Source: Phytophthora sp. 'mugwort' (lineage: Eukaryota > Oomycota > Peronosporomycetes > Peronosporales > Peronosporaceae). Taken from it: DNA of 64,000 bases. The DNA lies in assembly GCA_033558025.1 (NCBI GenBank), contig JAUCEF010000009.1:1116001-1180000 (forward strand), in the 5' to 3' direction. This document shows, piece by piece, positions 11,856 to 22,791 of the stretch. The notes beneath the pieces were generated by a model that worked only from the letters and a program-made list of their open reading frames with translations, did no database searches and had not been told where the DNA came from. Both the position numbers and the translations under genes were made by a program. How positions within the stretch are numbered: position 1 is the stretch's first letter; the number at the start of each line of letters is the position of its first letter.

Positions 11856-12912
11856 TGCTCGCTGCACGTGGCGGTCGTGCTACTTTCGCTGGACCTCCTC
11901 AAGATCACCGGAGGACAGTGGGTTCATGTGGGGCTTGATGTTGCTCTTGACGAACCAAGTCTTAAAGATTAGACAGCACGTGGTGGAGGTGACGCCCCCA
12001 CTACTTGGCACGAACAGAATTGTGAGTATGGACAACTATTATACGTCCGTCGAACGACTTCAGGAGCTACGTCTAAGAGGGCTATATGGACGAAGCACAA
12101 TCAGGCCAAACAGCAAGCAAGCACTTCCCTGCCCACATTATCCTGCCGAATGACGAACACAGCCCGTGGAGACTATCGATATGTATCACGTGATTACAGT
12201 ATGCTGGCGGCATCGTGGTGTGGCGGTAACGTTGTCAACATGATATCGAGGTTTTCGACAGCAGATGGTCACTAATACAAGCGCTGGCCCACAAAGCTAG
12301 CTTTGGCGCTGATTGACGTTGCTCGATCTAACGCGTACCTGACGCGGCGGCTCGTCAAATCGACCTCAAGAACGCGTGATCCCCACTGCCAATGCGTCAT
12401 GGAGCTCGTCGGCGAGCTCATCAATGGGCAATGGGCAAACGCACCGAGTGAGATTCGCATGCTGTTCATTGGAAATCTGCCAGAGGAAGACCTCGAAGAG
12501 CTAGATATACCATCACAGCAGCAGCCTGCCGTCAAAGAGCATATTCTAACAGCTGCATTCCCGTCGGTCTCGTCCAGGCAAATTCATGCGGACAGACACC
12601 GAAAGCGCCGCCGGTGTATTGTGTGCAGATGGGAGGGCAGATACCCGACCGAGGTCACGAACTATTGATACACGCACGGTGTGTGTCGTGTCGTCCATGA
12701 TCAGCCTGTCAAGTGTGGATGTGTCCGGCAACCACGTTAATTCGCTGCGACAAGTTTCATCTATTCTACCACCCTAATCGGCTAATTACAGACAAGTGTA
12801 ATGTGCGGCGGTACTCCAAACTAGCCCAGCTGAAAGATGCTGCAGCAGGTGAAGCTAGGACTAGTATTTATAAATTTCCGCAATGTTCAGCAGCGCGAAT
12901 AATTCAATTGTA

Positions 12913-13734
12913 GCCATGTAAGACGTATGACTGCTCGTGGCTTGGCGACCACTAACTGCAACTAGTACAAAGCATCCATAGAAGCATAACCTAAGGTCGC
13001 GTACAATACACTGACAGAGAACGTGCAGACGGCCACTTCGCGGTCAACGCGGTGTCGGTCGCAAGCTTTGTTTATCGCTGCAACCGAGGAATATTATCGA
13101 CGAAATAGAAAATGGGCTACTCAGTTTTCACGCGTTAAATGTAGACGAGGTCCGGCGCAGACTTCCAGCTGCAGAGTACTTTTACCGTGCTCACAAGTAT
13201 TCAGCGTTTGCAAAACGGTTCTGAGCATGTCGAGCGATGTTGTGGGCAAAATGTTTTTTGGATGTTGCTGCGACTATTCGTGCCCCTGTTAGGGCATTTA
13301 ACTCTCGACTAATGACTAGGTTGGCGTCTTCCTCGATAAGAAAGATGTGGCAAAACCAGTGTAGCGACACATAATGGTGGACTGCTTGAGATAGTTGCAT
13401 CACGCACGTCTGCTCGCTGAAGCCAAACAATCGCAAGTCGTGGATGTTGCTGCAAGCGCTTTTCTATACATGCACAGATCACGCCGGACTTCTACGCCAA
13501 CACAACGCAAAGCTGGCGTCATCAATGCCACTTTGACAATGATGTTTCCGATACCGGCTACCACATCTAGGAAAAGGTCGGACTCAAGAACTTGTCTAAA
13601 TCCCTCGATAACCTAGCCACGCCCACCGGTAGAACTTCACCCGCATTATCGTGCATTTGACAGGATCGTGCCGAATGTCTCAGCACGGATACTTCCAAAA
13701 ATGCACGCCAGCGCATTTTCCGCCTGCTGTGATT
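12913..13734. other. Decayed repeat sequence, no supported gene
   Basis: No reading frame carries a recognisable domain. This DNA lies between the piggyBac-like relic and the second inverted-duplication arm, and is probably part of one composite repeat. Confidence 0.45.
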
Positions 13735-13925
13735 CAACACGACGCACCAGGCGCGGCGACTGCCGCAGGGCCTACAAGCCCGTCTCCGACAACACCACCA
13801 ACAACAGACCAGGAGTTGCAGCAACACCTACAACACCAGGACCAACACATACGCCTCCTCATCGTCACACTCAGTTACGCCCGGCCCGGCAACAGCTCAT
13901 CGTACCTGCCGCCCTTCCACCTCGG
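13735..13925 (-). repeat. Inverted-duplication arm B
   Basis: Reverse-complement partner of 11640-11855. The two arms are about 1.9 kb apart and enclose the catalytic part of the piggyBac-like relic. GC content is higher than in the surroundings. The Pro/Thr/Gln-rich frames over the arm are likely products of its repetitive composition, not a gene. Confidence 0.75.
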
Positions 13926-14425
13926 CCGCCAGCACGGCCATTATGGGCAGCGCGCCCACCACGCGCGGCGACTGCTGCTTGGCATGCGCACCCATGTGCG
14001 CTATCGACGCCAACTGCGGGCAGAGGTTGAGATGCGGCGCGGAGCTATCGTGACGGGGGGGGGGGCACCAAAGAAGCTGAAAGGGAAGTCGCTTATGGTC
14101 TTCCCGTAAATCCGCTTAAGGCTGCGCCCGCTGTGCGCTTTGTCCTCATAGGCCCAAGTGATGCGAATGCCTGCATTCGTATCAAAGCAATCTGTACATG
14201 GGCTTTGTCTTTGTCATCCGTAAAAGTTGTACGCATCTGTCTTGGCTTTTGTACAATGATCTTGTAGTGTCCGTTTCGAGAGCATATATCTTATTTTTTG
14301 GTATGAGACAACGTATGGCCACAACGCCCAGTTCATGGCAGGGACACAGAGATTGACTTCTGCCGACTACCCCCACGGTAAGTGAGCCCCTCGGATTGGT
14401 AGAAACAATATGAGTTGGCTGAAAG
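13926..14425. other. No supported gene; contains a G11 run
   Basis: Apart from a run of eleven G at 14055-14065, nothing recognisable is visible. Frames over the segment have biased composition and no family features. Confidence 0.45.
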
Positions 14426-14456
14426 GCTAAAAGGGTGCGTAGGGCGCCCTTTTAGC
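14426..14456. repeat. Hairpin of GCTAAAAGGG / CCCTTTTAGC
   Basis: A 10-bp perfect inverted repeat (14426-14435 with 14447-14456) has an 11-nt centre that is itself partly self-complementary. It could be a fold-back end of a small non-autonomous DNA element, since another AAAGGG-type motif follows shortly after. No matching distant terminal repeat was found. Confidence 0.6.
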
Positions 14457-15220
14457 ACAAGATTTTGCGAGAAATGCGCCCTTATCGCGCGAAAGGGTTA
14501 ATACGGTGTAGTAACCGTTTTTGTTTTTTTCGTACTTGATCTCAAACCGTGGACTCGACTGATTTTAGTAAGTTGCATTCCAAAACAACTCAAGCAGTGT
14601 CATTGTAGGTAGCATGAGGACAATCGTCAAAAAAATAACGTCTATGATCATCCCCTGGGGCGGGTATAATAAGTAGTTCAAAACACTTGCGTCGTGAGCC
14701 CTTGTGCATTCCATGAGCGTAAGGCCCGGGTCAAGGCATCTTTGCAAATAAAACACCAGAGCACCAGTAAATATGGAAGCCATTGAAGGGCAATTTCTGG
14801 CGTTCAATAAGTCACTAGGTCACATAGTCTCGCTGGCCTCGGTAGTTGCGATCAAGACCCCAGCGGCTCGTCGCCTTTAAAACCCATTATGGACGTGAGA
14901 CTCGGACTCCAGAGAAACACAAAGTAAGCCACAAGGAAGGGTGCAGCTATTGACAGAATGCGTGACGTTGTCAGGATGCTTGCCCTCTATTCGATATGAA
15001 TCTCTTACCGGCACCGTGGTTGTAAATTAAGCAGCCAGTAATATGAATCTAAGAAGATGTTGGAGGTGGGCATAAAACGTGTCAGTAAAACAATCAACAT
15101 TAAGAGTATACGTAACAATCGTTATTGCTGTTATTTGTTTTAGCCAAAACGGGCTATGTGTCCCTAGATGGGCGAAGGATATACTTGTCTCCACTGGACA
15201 TACAGCCGGCACGATGCGGC
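14457..15220. other. No supported gene; small LTR-like scrap
   Basis: A 20-bp block near 14577 (TTCCAAAACAACTCAAGCA) also occurs near 1968-1990, just after the upstream copia LTR remnant. This suggests a second copia-family fragment. The rest shows no gene. Confidence 0.4.
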
Positions 15221-15227
15221 GAATATC

Positions 15228-16031
15228 TTTTCCCCTAGGTGCGACGGAACCTCTAGCGCATGGTCGTGCTTGGTTACAGTTTGTTGAACGCCACAATAAA
15301 CTCGTCGAGAACCTGGCGCATTGCATCGTTCTCTGCCTTCGTGTGTGCGGGAGATCAAGCGTAAGCGTTTCCCGATGGTCGAGGGACTCTCGCCTTGATT
15401 GATCCATGTTTTGAACTGATAACGTTGTAGGTTAACAGCAAATCCTTTTAGTTTGGAATATACTTGAGAGACTCGAAACGCGCAGCCAATTAGGCTCTGG
15501 CGCTGATTGTTCAACCTGCAGTAAGTTGTAGATCCTGGCATCGGAAAACGAACTGGCATCAGAAAACGAAGAGCTTCCTTTAGCCGCCCTATAATCCTGC
15601 ACATATCGGAACCACTGGACCACTTTCTTGGTCTCGTGAATCCTGTCCCTAGCTTTGTTAAGACGAAAACATTTTGAACAACTCAGTGGGGTTTTTGTCG
15701 AAGCGGATCCACAGCTTATTCGACATCTTCATGTCAAATCTGCGAAGTTTCCACGTCGTCTTGTCCAACGCCGCGAGCTTCAATAGTACATTCAAATTCG
15801 TTTTTTCTTCGTCAGCCCTAGCAAATTCGGCATCTGTATCCTTCACAGTTGCTGCCTCATTCGATTGTAGACGTCTCGCATTTTCAGCACGCTATTGCCA
15901 CGCGCAAGCAAATGGGTTGCAGCAGTCATTTCAGTCAATTTTGCCGGCCCGTCATTGAGCTCGTAAAGAGCGTTAGTGCCACCATTGATACTTGCGATGA
16001 TGACCAACATCATAGCCAAAAGAATTCGCAT
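15228..16031 (-). pseudogene. RXLR/WY-type secreted effector, pseudogene
   Basis: RXLR proteins are secreted by oomycetes and act inside plant cells. A minus-strand frame starting at 16031 opens with a 20-odd residue hydrophobic signal peptide (MRILLAMMLVIIASI). It ends in a stop at about 15843. In a shifted frame, an RRLQ motif (RXLR-like, 15876-15865) is followed about 16 residues later by an acidic DEEK, the usual RXLR then EER order. Further pieces look like WY-domain helices: NPTELFKMF near 15680, KVVQWFRYVQDY near 15620, and YQFKTWINQGESPS near 15400 (compare the common Q-x-W-x-x-x-GKSPDDV form). At least three frame breaks and one stop disrupt it. A relic of VLDEFIVAFNKL at about 15300 ends near 15290. 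It sits in transposon-rich DNA, the usual place for such genes. Confidence 0.75.
15535..15570. repeat. 18-bp tandem duplication inside the effector relic
   Basis: Two 18-bp units differing at one base follow directly (15535-15552, 15553-15570). In the minus frame they give a duplicated FSDASS-like hexapeptide. This looks like a late in-frame duplication in the WY region. Confidence 0.85.
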
Positions 16032-16205
16032 CGTGCAGGGACTTGTTCTGTCGGTGCTCCAGTGGCTCTTGACGGCTTGTGAAAGTGCGAGTCATATCGT
16101 ATTACAGCATACGCTCCCACTTCCGGTATCGTGGTCCGACCCTACCCTAGGATGTGCTATGTATTATCGCCGATTACCTAGAGACTCAACTGGGAAGCCC
16201 GAATA

Positions 16206-17498
16206 ATGACATCCTCTACCTCAACGTCAGTTCCATAGCTAGTATCCTGCTTGCTCCTCTCATCTACGGCATTGAACACTATCCCAGTGTGGCGGAAACA
16301 GTGTTCAATCATAGACTTACCTTGTAGCTCGCACCAGATCACCTTGCTCCATCTCATTGCCTGCAGCTGGTCGACACTGTAAATTCCCTTCTTGAGCTCT
16401 TCAGCGCGCTTGACCTTCTCGTAAGCCCAACGACGCTGCTTCCTCCAGTACGCGCTTAAACGCCGCGACGCTTCCTGCGTCCATGGGTTGTAGAAATGCT
16501 TCGGTATTCGGTGGCAGAAACTTTATTCGGACGTTAGTATAAACGACATCACCAAGTTTATGGGACGAAGCGTTGTCTAACAGCAACAGGATTTGACGCC
16601 CTTCCGCGCGCATATCTCGATCCAAATTCAGAAGGCACTCCCGGAATAGTAACCCCGTCATCCAGAGTTTCTTGTTCGAGCGGTACAAGAAGCCTAGCTG
16701 TGCCGCCGTGCATTTGTTGAAACAGTAGGGCTGCTTCGCGTGGACAAGAAACAGTGCTGGCAGCAGTCGGATCCGTCAGCATTTGCTGTTAGATCAAGAG
16801 TAATCCGCGTCTTCTTCCCACGTGTTGTCTTGGTGCAAATCGAGCGCGCGGGCGCCCCCCGTAGCACAACCCGTCTCATCCATATTGTATACATCTTTGG
16901 GGGAGTATAGATCTGTCAATTCCTGAAGCTGTTGACGTCCAAGTCGGACAGCTTCATGGTCAGCTGACGCAGCTTCTCCAGGTCGTGAGCGAGAGCGAAG
17001 ACCGTGCCTACGCTTGAACGCAGTGAGCCACCCGTCCGAAAAGGACAACTCCCAAGCACCACACAGTTCCTTTTGTAGATCTCACGCCTTCATTTTGATT
17101 AGTTTCCGATAAAGACACACATTCTGCGCCTCTACCTGCTGTACCCACTCCCATAGGTGCTCTTCCAGCGCCACCGAGGCCACCTTCAGAGGTTTGCGCC
17201 GCCGGCCGTCCCCGTAGGACTTGCTCATAATGGTCGGGGCCATATTTAGGATGTCGGAAATGGTTGTTTGAGCCGGCTCCCGCTTGAGCCTGTAGGTTAC
17301 TTTGGCCCAGGCGGAAAGCTTCACCTGGGTTATCGCCGGACAGTCGGCTGCCTTCTTGATAAGCCCTCTCTTCTGATCTATCTTCATCCAGTCCATGGGG
17401 CGGCGTGTACGCGGCACTTCTCGAGTTGTGATGTGTGGCATGGCCTTTGCGGTTTTGCTCGAGCTCCGCGATGAATGGTGCGTGGCGATTCCCGCCAA
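16206..17498 (-). pseudogene. Degenerate pogo/Tigger-type transposase (second subfamily)
   Basis: This is a CENPB/pogo-type DDE transposase on the minus strand, in four frame-broken pieces. The first (17498-17082) is the N-terminal DNA-binding region and ends in a stop. The second (17048-16794) carries WLTAFKRRHGL of the CENPB-like domain and YNMDETGC with the first catalytic Asp. The third (16688-16401) has LLLLDNASSHK with the second Asp and LPPNTEAFLQPMDAG, the usual C-terminal catalytic neighbourhood. The tail near 16300 reads MIEHCFRHTGIVFN, as in Tigger-like proteins. It differs from the 9-kb and 52-kb copies, which have a W-D-x-F-SGHW form. Catalytic residues remain but the frame is lost. 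Confidence 0.8.
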
Positions 17499-17589
17499 AA
17501 GGGAAGCTGTATGTTACCTGTCTAAACCGAATATATAATTCGATCCGGGGTATCATTTATATTTGGTATCGGAACAGAGAGCGCATACT

Positions 17590-17725
17590 GTAGGAGTCTG
17601 GAGTGCGGCCAAACAACGTTTGGGGTGAAAACAAAACAAGATAGGGTGCAAGTAAAACCAACAAAGCTTGAGCAAAATATGGCTGTCTCTTTGGGGCGTC
17701 AGCAAACAGTTTTGCAGGCTCCAAC
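17590..17725 (+). repeat. Repeat copy, inverted relative to 54640-54770
   Basis: About 135 bp match the reverse complement of 54640-54770. Shared blocks include AGGAGTC, CCAAACAAC-TTTGGGGT, GCTTGAGCAAAA, and a GAGCAAACA-like stretch ending CCAACA. It lies just upstream of the minus-strand pogo transposase, so it may be that element's end, and about 70 bp outside the START half-gene that follows. Confidence 0.7.
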
Positions 17726-17794
17726 AAAATAGATTTGCTGGATCAGGAAAAATGATGTGCATGCGCGAGTAATATGAATCAGCGGTTCACTTAA

Positions 17795-18480
17795 TTGGTG
17801 GCCTCGTCATTTCCATGGGAATGACGACGACGCAACATGGGGAGCGCATGGCCTATTATGTCGTCCACTCTGTGGACCTTTCAGAGCCAAGCAATAAACA
17901 CAGATATATCCGGGCCAAATGTTCTCTCTGCTGGCTCAAAACGGAGCTCTCGAATGGAAAGGTTGAGCTCTATATGAAAGGCTTTGCTGCACCGATGGGT
18001 ATCGTCAGTTTGCCGCTTGCCCTGTATTAGTGAACTGTGTACTTGGGATTGGGATGACAAGCGACGCAGCATACTCAAAGAAACTGGCGTGGATGATTCA
18101 GGACGCTCGGAAGGTCGGAACATTATCGTTCACCCCCTCCACCGACGACTGCATGTATTGGGCGATGCAAGAACGCGTTCGGGGGGACAAAGAGCAGGAC
18201 GCACTTTCGACGATGCCTTGTATGTCGTACAGCGGTGTGCAGCACGTGCCAAGTGGTTCGTCTGATCCCTATTAATGTCACGAACGGTCGAGTCAACATG
18301 AACAAGTGCAGCGTCTGCATCCTCTGCATGCACCGAGCCAAGACGTTGAGCGCAGTGGCGTTTGCTCGATGGGAGGTGCACTCAAAGAGGTGGAAAAGCC
18401 TGGACATCACACGTAGCTCGACCACCAGCAGCAGTGAGCGAGAGATCACGCGTACACTCAGCACCGAACGACCGTTTTAC
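17795..18480 (+). pseudogene. START/FYVE-like gene, C-terminal half only, degenerate
   Basis: Homology to the intact gene at 56566-58056 begins around 17795 in the middle of the START domain (ISMGM, then GERMAYYVVHSVDLS; the intact gene has TSMGV, then GERLGYYVVHSVDVS). It continues through CSLCWLKTEL, ELYMKGFAAPMG, then after a frame break MTSDAAYSKKLAWM. A third frame near 18235 has VCSTCQVV and CSVCILC, the last cysteine pairs of the FYVE-like zinc finger. The first half of the START domain is absent. Two or more frame breaks make it non-functional. The missing N-terminal half has a counterpart at 55203-55756 on the other strand. Confidence 0.8.
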
Positions 18481-18641
18481 GAGACTCGATTAGACCAGAT
18501 TATTATATTTAAGAGCATGTGTCAATATATTTATACGAACATATAACAATAATCTAAAAATAATTGTGTAACGGTAGCAGCGAAAAAGATGTTATTTAAA
18601 ACACTCGTCGTCTCTATATTGATCACTCTTACTTAACAGCT

Positions 18642-20333
18642 ATGGTGCCGGCTTCTAGCAAGAAGCCTAGTAAGTTTGTGGCAAAGTGGCTGGCAAACCT
18701 CTCGGGACGTTGGTATGCCCTCCAGCTTGCCCATTTTGGTGGCAAATACTCGATTGAACGGATGATGGCACTCGAAGAGTATACACGAACGGCTTCGTTA
18801 CTTCGCGTGTTGTGTATCACTGGGTCTCTGCCGCTTATTCTTGTCGCAGTTGTAATATGCCAGGAAAGTATTCCACTTCAGGATCCCGCGTCAGATTGGA
18901 AAGTTCAGTACGGATTGTGGATTCGGGTGGCCGTTATGGGCATAGCGGTTGCATGTACATTAGCCGGACGAATCAAAGTGTGGCTTGATGTCCCGCCACT
19001 CTCTACAAGACAGCTATTCCTATATTGTTTTTATGTTGGCATAGGCTTCGTCAGTACCGGAATGACTGCCGCAGCGTTCTGGACATTCCCAGTCCCATTC
19101 TTGATGCTTTCGCTCTCGCTCGCGACAACCACCATTATTGTGGGTCTCCTTCGAGTTGCAGTGGGTGCTCAAGCCTTTGAACTGATTCTATCAAAACGAG
19201 ATGATGCCAAAAAACTCATGAAAATCGCAGGCCTGCACGGCTTGATGACGGTAGTGTACCCGGCATACGAGATTCTATTCATCAAGACGAATCGCTCGAA
19301 CTACGAAATTCCTCTACTGCTGTTCCTACCCGTTTTCAAACTCGTAATGAAAGTTGTATTTGCGAAATTGGCCGTACACAAGGAAGACCTGGTACCATCG
19401 GAAGTGGTGTTTACCGTCGACTTTTTCGACGCCCTCTATCTTGCTACATTCATGCCGAGCTTGTCGTCAAGGACGCTAGCAATGGTGATCATTGTCGATA
19501 TTTCTCAAACGGCGATCGAGCTTCAAGAGCTAAATCAGCGGACCAAACATATTCGAGCACGTCTCCAGGACGTGAATGGGACTACAAATGGCAAAACGGA
19601 CTTTCTGGCAACACTTCGTTCCTTATGCAGCAATTTAGTGGCACACAAAGTGTCAATAGGAGCGAGTATTCGAGTTCGGTCGTGTAGCCCGTCGCTCTTG
19701 TCTCCAGACGGAACCAGTTTGTTGGAAGGTCTGGCTAAACTGCAGACTACCGACCGACAGAGCTTTCCAGGTAGAGGACCCTGCGGTCGAAATGGAATAA
19801 ACCTGGGAGGACGGGAGAAACCCCGTCAGAACCGCGTTGCTGCCCAACCATTATCTCTGGCTGCAGTTGTTCCTCTACTCCAGCCAAACAAACAAATAAC
19901 GCATGCAAACGTAATGCAGGGGCCTTCCATACCTGACCAAGTCGAGGTTTTGCATGAGTCCCTTGAGGTGCTTTTCACGTCAGAGTGCTTGATTCTGACA
20001 GAGTATGTCGAGATTGCTGTGCCAGTAATTCATGGATTGTTTATTCTGTCGATGGTCCATTTTTCGAGCGCGCAGTACCATGCAGAAATGGTTGGAGTTA
20101 CGTTGGATAATGTTGGTAGCATTGTGCAGAATATGTTTCTCTACGCGCTACTGGAATTCGCTTCATGCATTGCTCTTATGATCCTTATGAGGCGAAATTG
20201 CGGCATTCACATGTTATACCAGCTAGCTTTCGTGCTTGAGACGGAGAAGATGTTTGTTTCTTCTGCTCTGGTATTGTGGTTATTGACAACGTTGACGTAC
20301 CGTGTTGTGCACTTCGGTACGGTAGAAAAATGA
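18642..20333 (+). CDS. Oomycete multi-pass membrane protein, copy 1
   Basis: 563 residues, single exon, start ATG at 18642 after an in-frame stop-rich leader. It belongs with the two following genes to a family that I recognise only as a large Phytophthora membrane-protein family of unknown role. Conserved landmarks: FGGKYSIERM near residue 32-41, LEEYTRTAS, then a first membrane span ending CQESIPLQDP (about 82); several more hydrophobic spans up to about residue 190; FTVDFFDALY near 262; a variable cytosol-like loop of about 150 residues; then LFTSECLILTEY near 448 and two or three C-terminal spans with NCGIHMLYQLAFVLE. There is no cleavable signal peptide. It is intact throughout and is the most divergent of the three. 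Likely a plasma- or endomembrane protein; transport, sensing or a scaffold role cannot be separated from sequence. Confidence 0.85.
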   Translation: MVPASSKKPSKFVAKWLANLSGRWYALQLAHFGGKYSIERMMALEEYTRTASLLRVLCITGSLPLILVAVVICQESIPLQDPASDWKVQYGLWIRVAVMGIAVACTLAGRIKVWLDVPPLSTRQLFLYCFYVGIGFVSTGMTAAAFWTFPVPFLMLSLSLATTTIIVGLLRVAVGAQAFELILSKRDDAKKLMKIAGLHGLMTVVYPAYEILFIKTNRSNYEIPLLLFLPVFKLVMKVVFAKLAVHKEDLVPSEVVFTVDFFDALYLATFMPSLSSRTLAMVIIVDISQTAIELQELNQRTKHIRARLQDVNGTTNGKTDFLATLRSLCSNLVAHKVSIGASIRVRSCSPSLLSPDGTSLLEGLAKLQTTDRQSFPGRGPCGRNGINLGGREKPRQNRVAAQPLSLAAVVPLLQPNKQITHANVMQGPSIPDQVEVLHESLEVLFTSECLILTEYVEIAVPVIHGLFILSMVHFSSAQYHAEMVGVTLDNVGSIVQNMFLYALLEFASCIALMILMRRNCGIHMLYQLAFVLETEKMFVSSALVLWLLTTLTYRVVHFGTVEK

Positions 20334-20955
20334 TTTTTTGACGTCCCTGACTGACTCACTAACTTGCTAAATTATCTGGATGTAGGCGTTGATTTTTCTT
20401 TCCGATTTCTGTGATACTACATGTAGTTCTACGGATTAAACCGTCAAAGCGTTCATATTCGCTAGATAAACATACAAGTTTCAGGACTCGACGCTGCCGG
20501 GATCTGAAGAGAATGTCGGTCACGGTATTTACGTTATCACTGATGTTGGTAGTTTGAACGCGACAACTGGTACGAAGGTGAATAACACCGACAGTGACTA
20601 CCCTCGGAACGGCGGCTATCGAATTTGTGCAGCTGGACGAGAATAACAAAACAAATAGTGACGTCATGAGGTTAAGTCTTGGGTACGTTTCGAGTCTGAC
20701 TGAAGTACGATAATATGCAACATTATTGGCACTGGCCCACATAATTGTTTGAAAGTAGTCGTTTTCCGCTAGGGAGAAGTAGATATATCCCATCTAGTTG
20801 AGAAACCACGATACAATAAATGAGACTGCTGCTGCTGTTACAGTACACGTGTCTCCCCGAGACTGACCATGTCCTATATACATTATTGATATTAATGATT
20901 TCTGTTTTATTTACGCACTGGGTATTTCAACTATTAATACGTGATGTGAATACAA
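20334..20955. other. Spacer between membrane paralogues 1 and 2
   Basis: No supported gene. A 144-codon minus-strand frame at 20359-20793 has no family motif and begins and ends within the spacer; it is most likely chance. Promoter elements of copy 2 should lie here but no clear initiator was found. Confidence 0.5.
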
Positions 20956-22791
20956 TTGCACTATCCCCGTAAGCGGCAAGCTAGCACGATTCGTACTGAA
21001 GATGTTGGATCGATTCGAGCCACGAACGGGCTCTGCGCGCTCTTTTCCGGTCTTGACTATACCGCAACGTTTACGGGTCTTCCTGACAGCTCGATTACGA
21101 AAGTTCTTGATGCTTGGTTCGCATTGCACCTTGAACATTACGGTGGGAAATATTCGGTCGAGCGAATGCTGGCTCTCGAAGAATACACGCGGAACACCTC
21201 GTTTGATCGAGTACTACTGGTAACTATCGGGGTCCCATTTCTGGTCATTGCACTCGTTCTGTGTCAGGAAACTATTCCGCTCCAAGACCCAGTGGATGGT
21301 TGGAAGGTAAACTACGGATTTTGGATTCGTGTAGCGCTAGTCGGCGTCGGTATCGGGAATGCTGCTTCAATCCAAATTGGATTCTGGCTGGACGTGCCTC
21401 CACTTTCATTTAAACAGATAATTGGGTACTGTACTATCATGGCAACAGCCTACGTTAGTGCTGGAATGGTGATGGCAAGGATCTGGGTTTTCCCAGTCCC
21501 ATTTTTCATGTATATTATGAGTCCAGTGACCACAACTATGATTCTCGTATACGTAAGGCTAGTGGTGGGAGATCGAGGCTTTTGGCAGATACTGTCTCGA
21601 CGAGAGCAGCTTCGCCGGTTAAATCGAGTTGGGTTCGTCCAAGGCGTCAAGCATATTGCGTATCCAGCTTACCAAATACTTTTCACGAAAGCAAGTAATT
21701 CGCCCTTCGAGCTGCCAGTACTGATGACACTCCCTGTTCTAAGGATGATACTGAAATTGATATTCAAATCCGTGGCAGTGCAGAAAGAAGACATGATTCC
21801 GGTGCAAGTCGTGTTCACTGTGGATTTTTTCGATGCCTTTTACTTTGCTTCGTTGATTCAGTCTGTATCAACCGTGACCCTAGCAACCGTAATGGTTGTC
21901 GATATTTTCCAGACAGCAAGTGAACTACACGATCTGCATGTACGAACACGGAGAATAATCTCTCGACTTCAAGGCTTGCCTGGAATGAAACTATCCAAAA
22001 GTAGGCATCTCCTCGTGGCCCTTCGAGCATTATGTGCCAATTTTGACATCCAGATTTCGAAACAAACTCAAGTTCGGTCTTGCATTTATCACCAGTTGTC
22101 AGATGAAGGACGAGTGTTAGTGGACAAATTGCAGAACAATTTGGACCCACGGTTGTGTCTGGATTCGTATCAGCACAACCTCAAAACCTTATCAAGACCT
22201 GGGTTCGTTGTACCGCCCAGTGCGCATGTTTCAAGTTTAAACTGGATCAAGTGTTGCTTTCGGGGTCAAGTTATAGGTGAGCCGACATTGATTTCGACAT
22301 CACCCTCAACTTCATCTCCGACTAAAAATGACACTAGAGCGGTAATTATTCCGACAAGAACAACCCGAAAGCAATCAGTTGTGAACACTTCCACTATCTT
22401 GGATGAAGCACTGGAAGTTCTTTTCACTTCGGAATGTCTTGTTCTATCGGAGTATATGGAGGTCATAGTCCCTGTCAACTACGGTGTCTTTGTGATGTCT
22501 ATGATGCGTCTTTCAAGCGCCCAGTACCATACGGAATTAAACGGGGTGAACCGTGACAATGTCGCGGCAGTAGCTGCATGAATTTTTGCTTATGCTTTAC
22601 TCGAATTCGGATCGTTTATTATTCTCGCGGCGATAAAAAAGAAAAGTTGCGGTATTAACGCGCTCTACCAACTCGCGTTTGTATTGGAATCGCAGACGTT
22701 GTTTATTCAGTCGACGCTCATGATGTGGATATTACTGACTTTAACATATCGTGTGGCGCACTTCGGTACGTCCAGCATGGGGTACAATTAG
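20956..22791 (+). pseudogene. Oomycete multi-pass membrane protein, copy 2, broken
   Basis: The conserved family core runs intact from about 21100 to 22578. It has YGGKYSVERM, CQETIPLQDP, FTVDFFDAFY and LFTSECLVLSEY. Two lesions stand out. First, no in-frame ATG precedes the conserved core: the frame opens after a TGA at 20947-20949, and its first ATG is at 21166, inside the conserved YSVERML block. Second, an in-frame TGA at 22579-22581 cuts the protein; beyond it the same frame continues open for 70 codons with the conserved NCGI-like (SCGINALYQLAFVLES) tail to a TAG at 22789-22791. So the reading frame has no frameshift, only a lost start and one nonsense codon. This is either a recent pseudogene or a gene with a non-AUG start and a truncated C-terminus. 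It is closest to copy 3. Confidence 0.85.

Larger units (their letters stand above)
10916..12912 (+). pseudogene. Degenerate piggyBac-like (DDE_Tnp_1_7) transposase
   Basis: The N-terminal part at about 11165-11400 reads EAWRKFVKAGWKA, then a PTGQEGRGFLFGE stretch, matching in order the W-x-L-x-x-x-GWK and Y-F-x-GE region of oomycete piggyBac-like proteins. The core at 11985-12150 shows VSMDNYYTSVERLQELRLRG, the typical D-N-x-Y-T-S signature with a catalytic Asp. After another frame break, 12303-12668 holds the region ending in PSEIRMLF and a C-terminal zinc-ribbon start RRRCIVCRWEG. Stops and frameshifts break it in several places. The segment 11450-11880 does not look like transposase and is inverted-duplicated at 13.7-13.9 kb, so the element may have been interrupted by another repeat. 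Confidence 0.7.

Noticed and set aside
11448..11867. His/Ser/Asn-rich 139-codon minus-strand frame
   Set aside because: Product of the inverted repeat arm; not conserved as a protein between the two arms because of indels.
13651..14109. Pro/Thr/Gln-rich 152-codon plus-strand frame
   Set aside because: It overlaps the inverted-duplication arm, whose other copy is open in the mirrored frame; the bias comes from repetitive DNA composition.
20359..20793. 144-codon minus-strand frame between membrane copies 1 and 2
   Set aside because: No domain, no promoter motif, not duplicated with the paralogues, and a composition typical of chance frames in AT-rich spacers.
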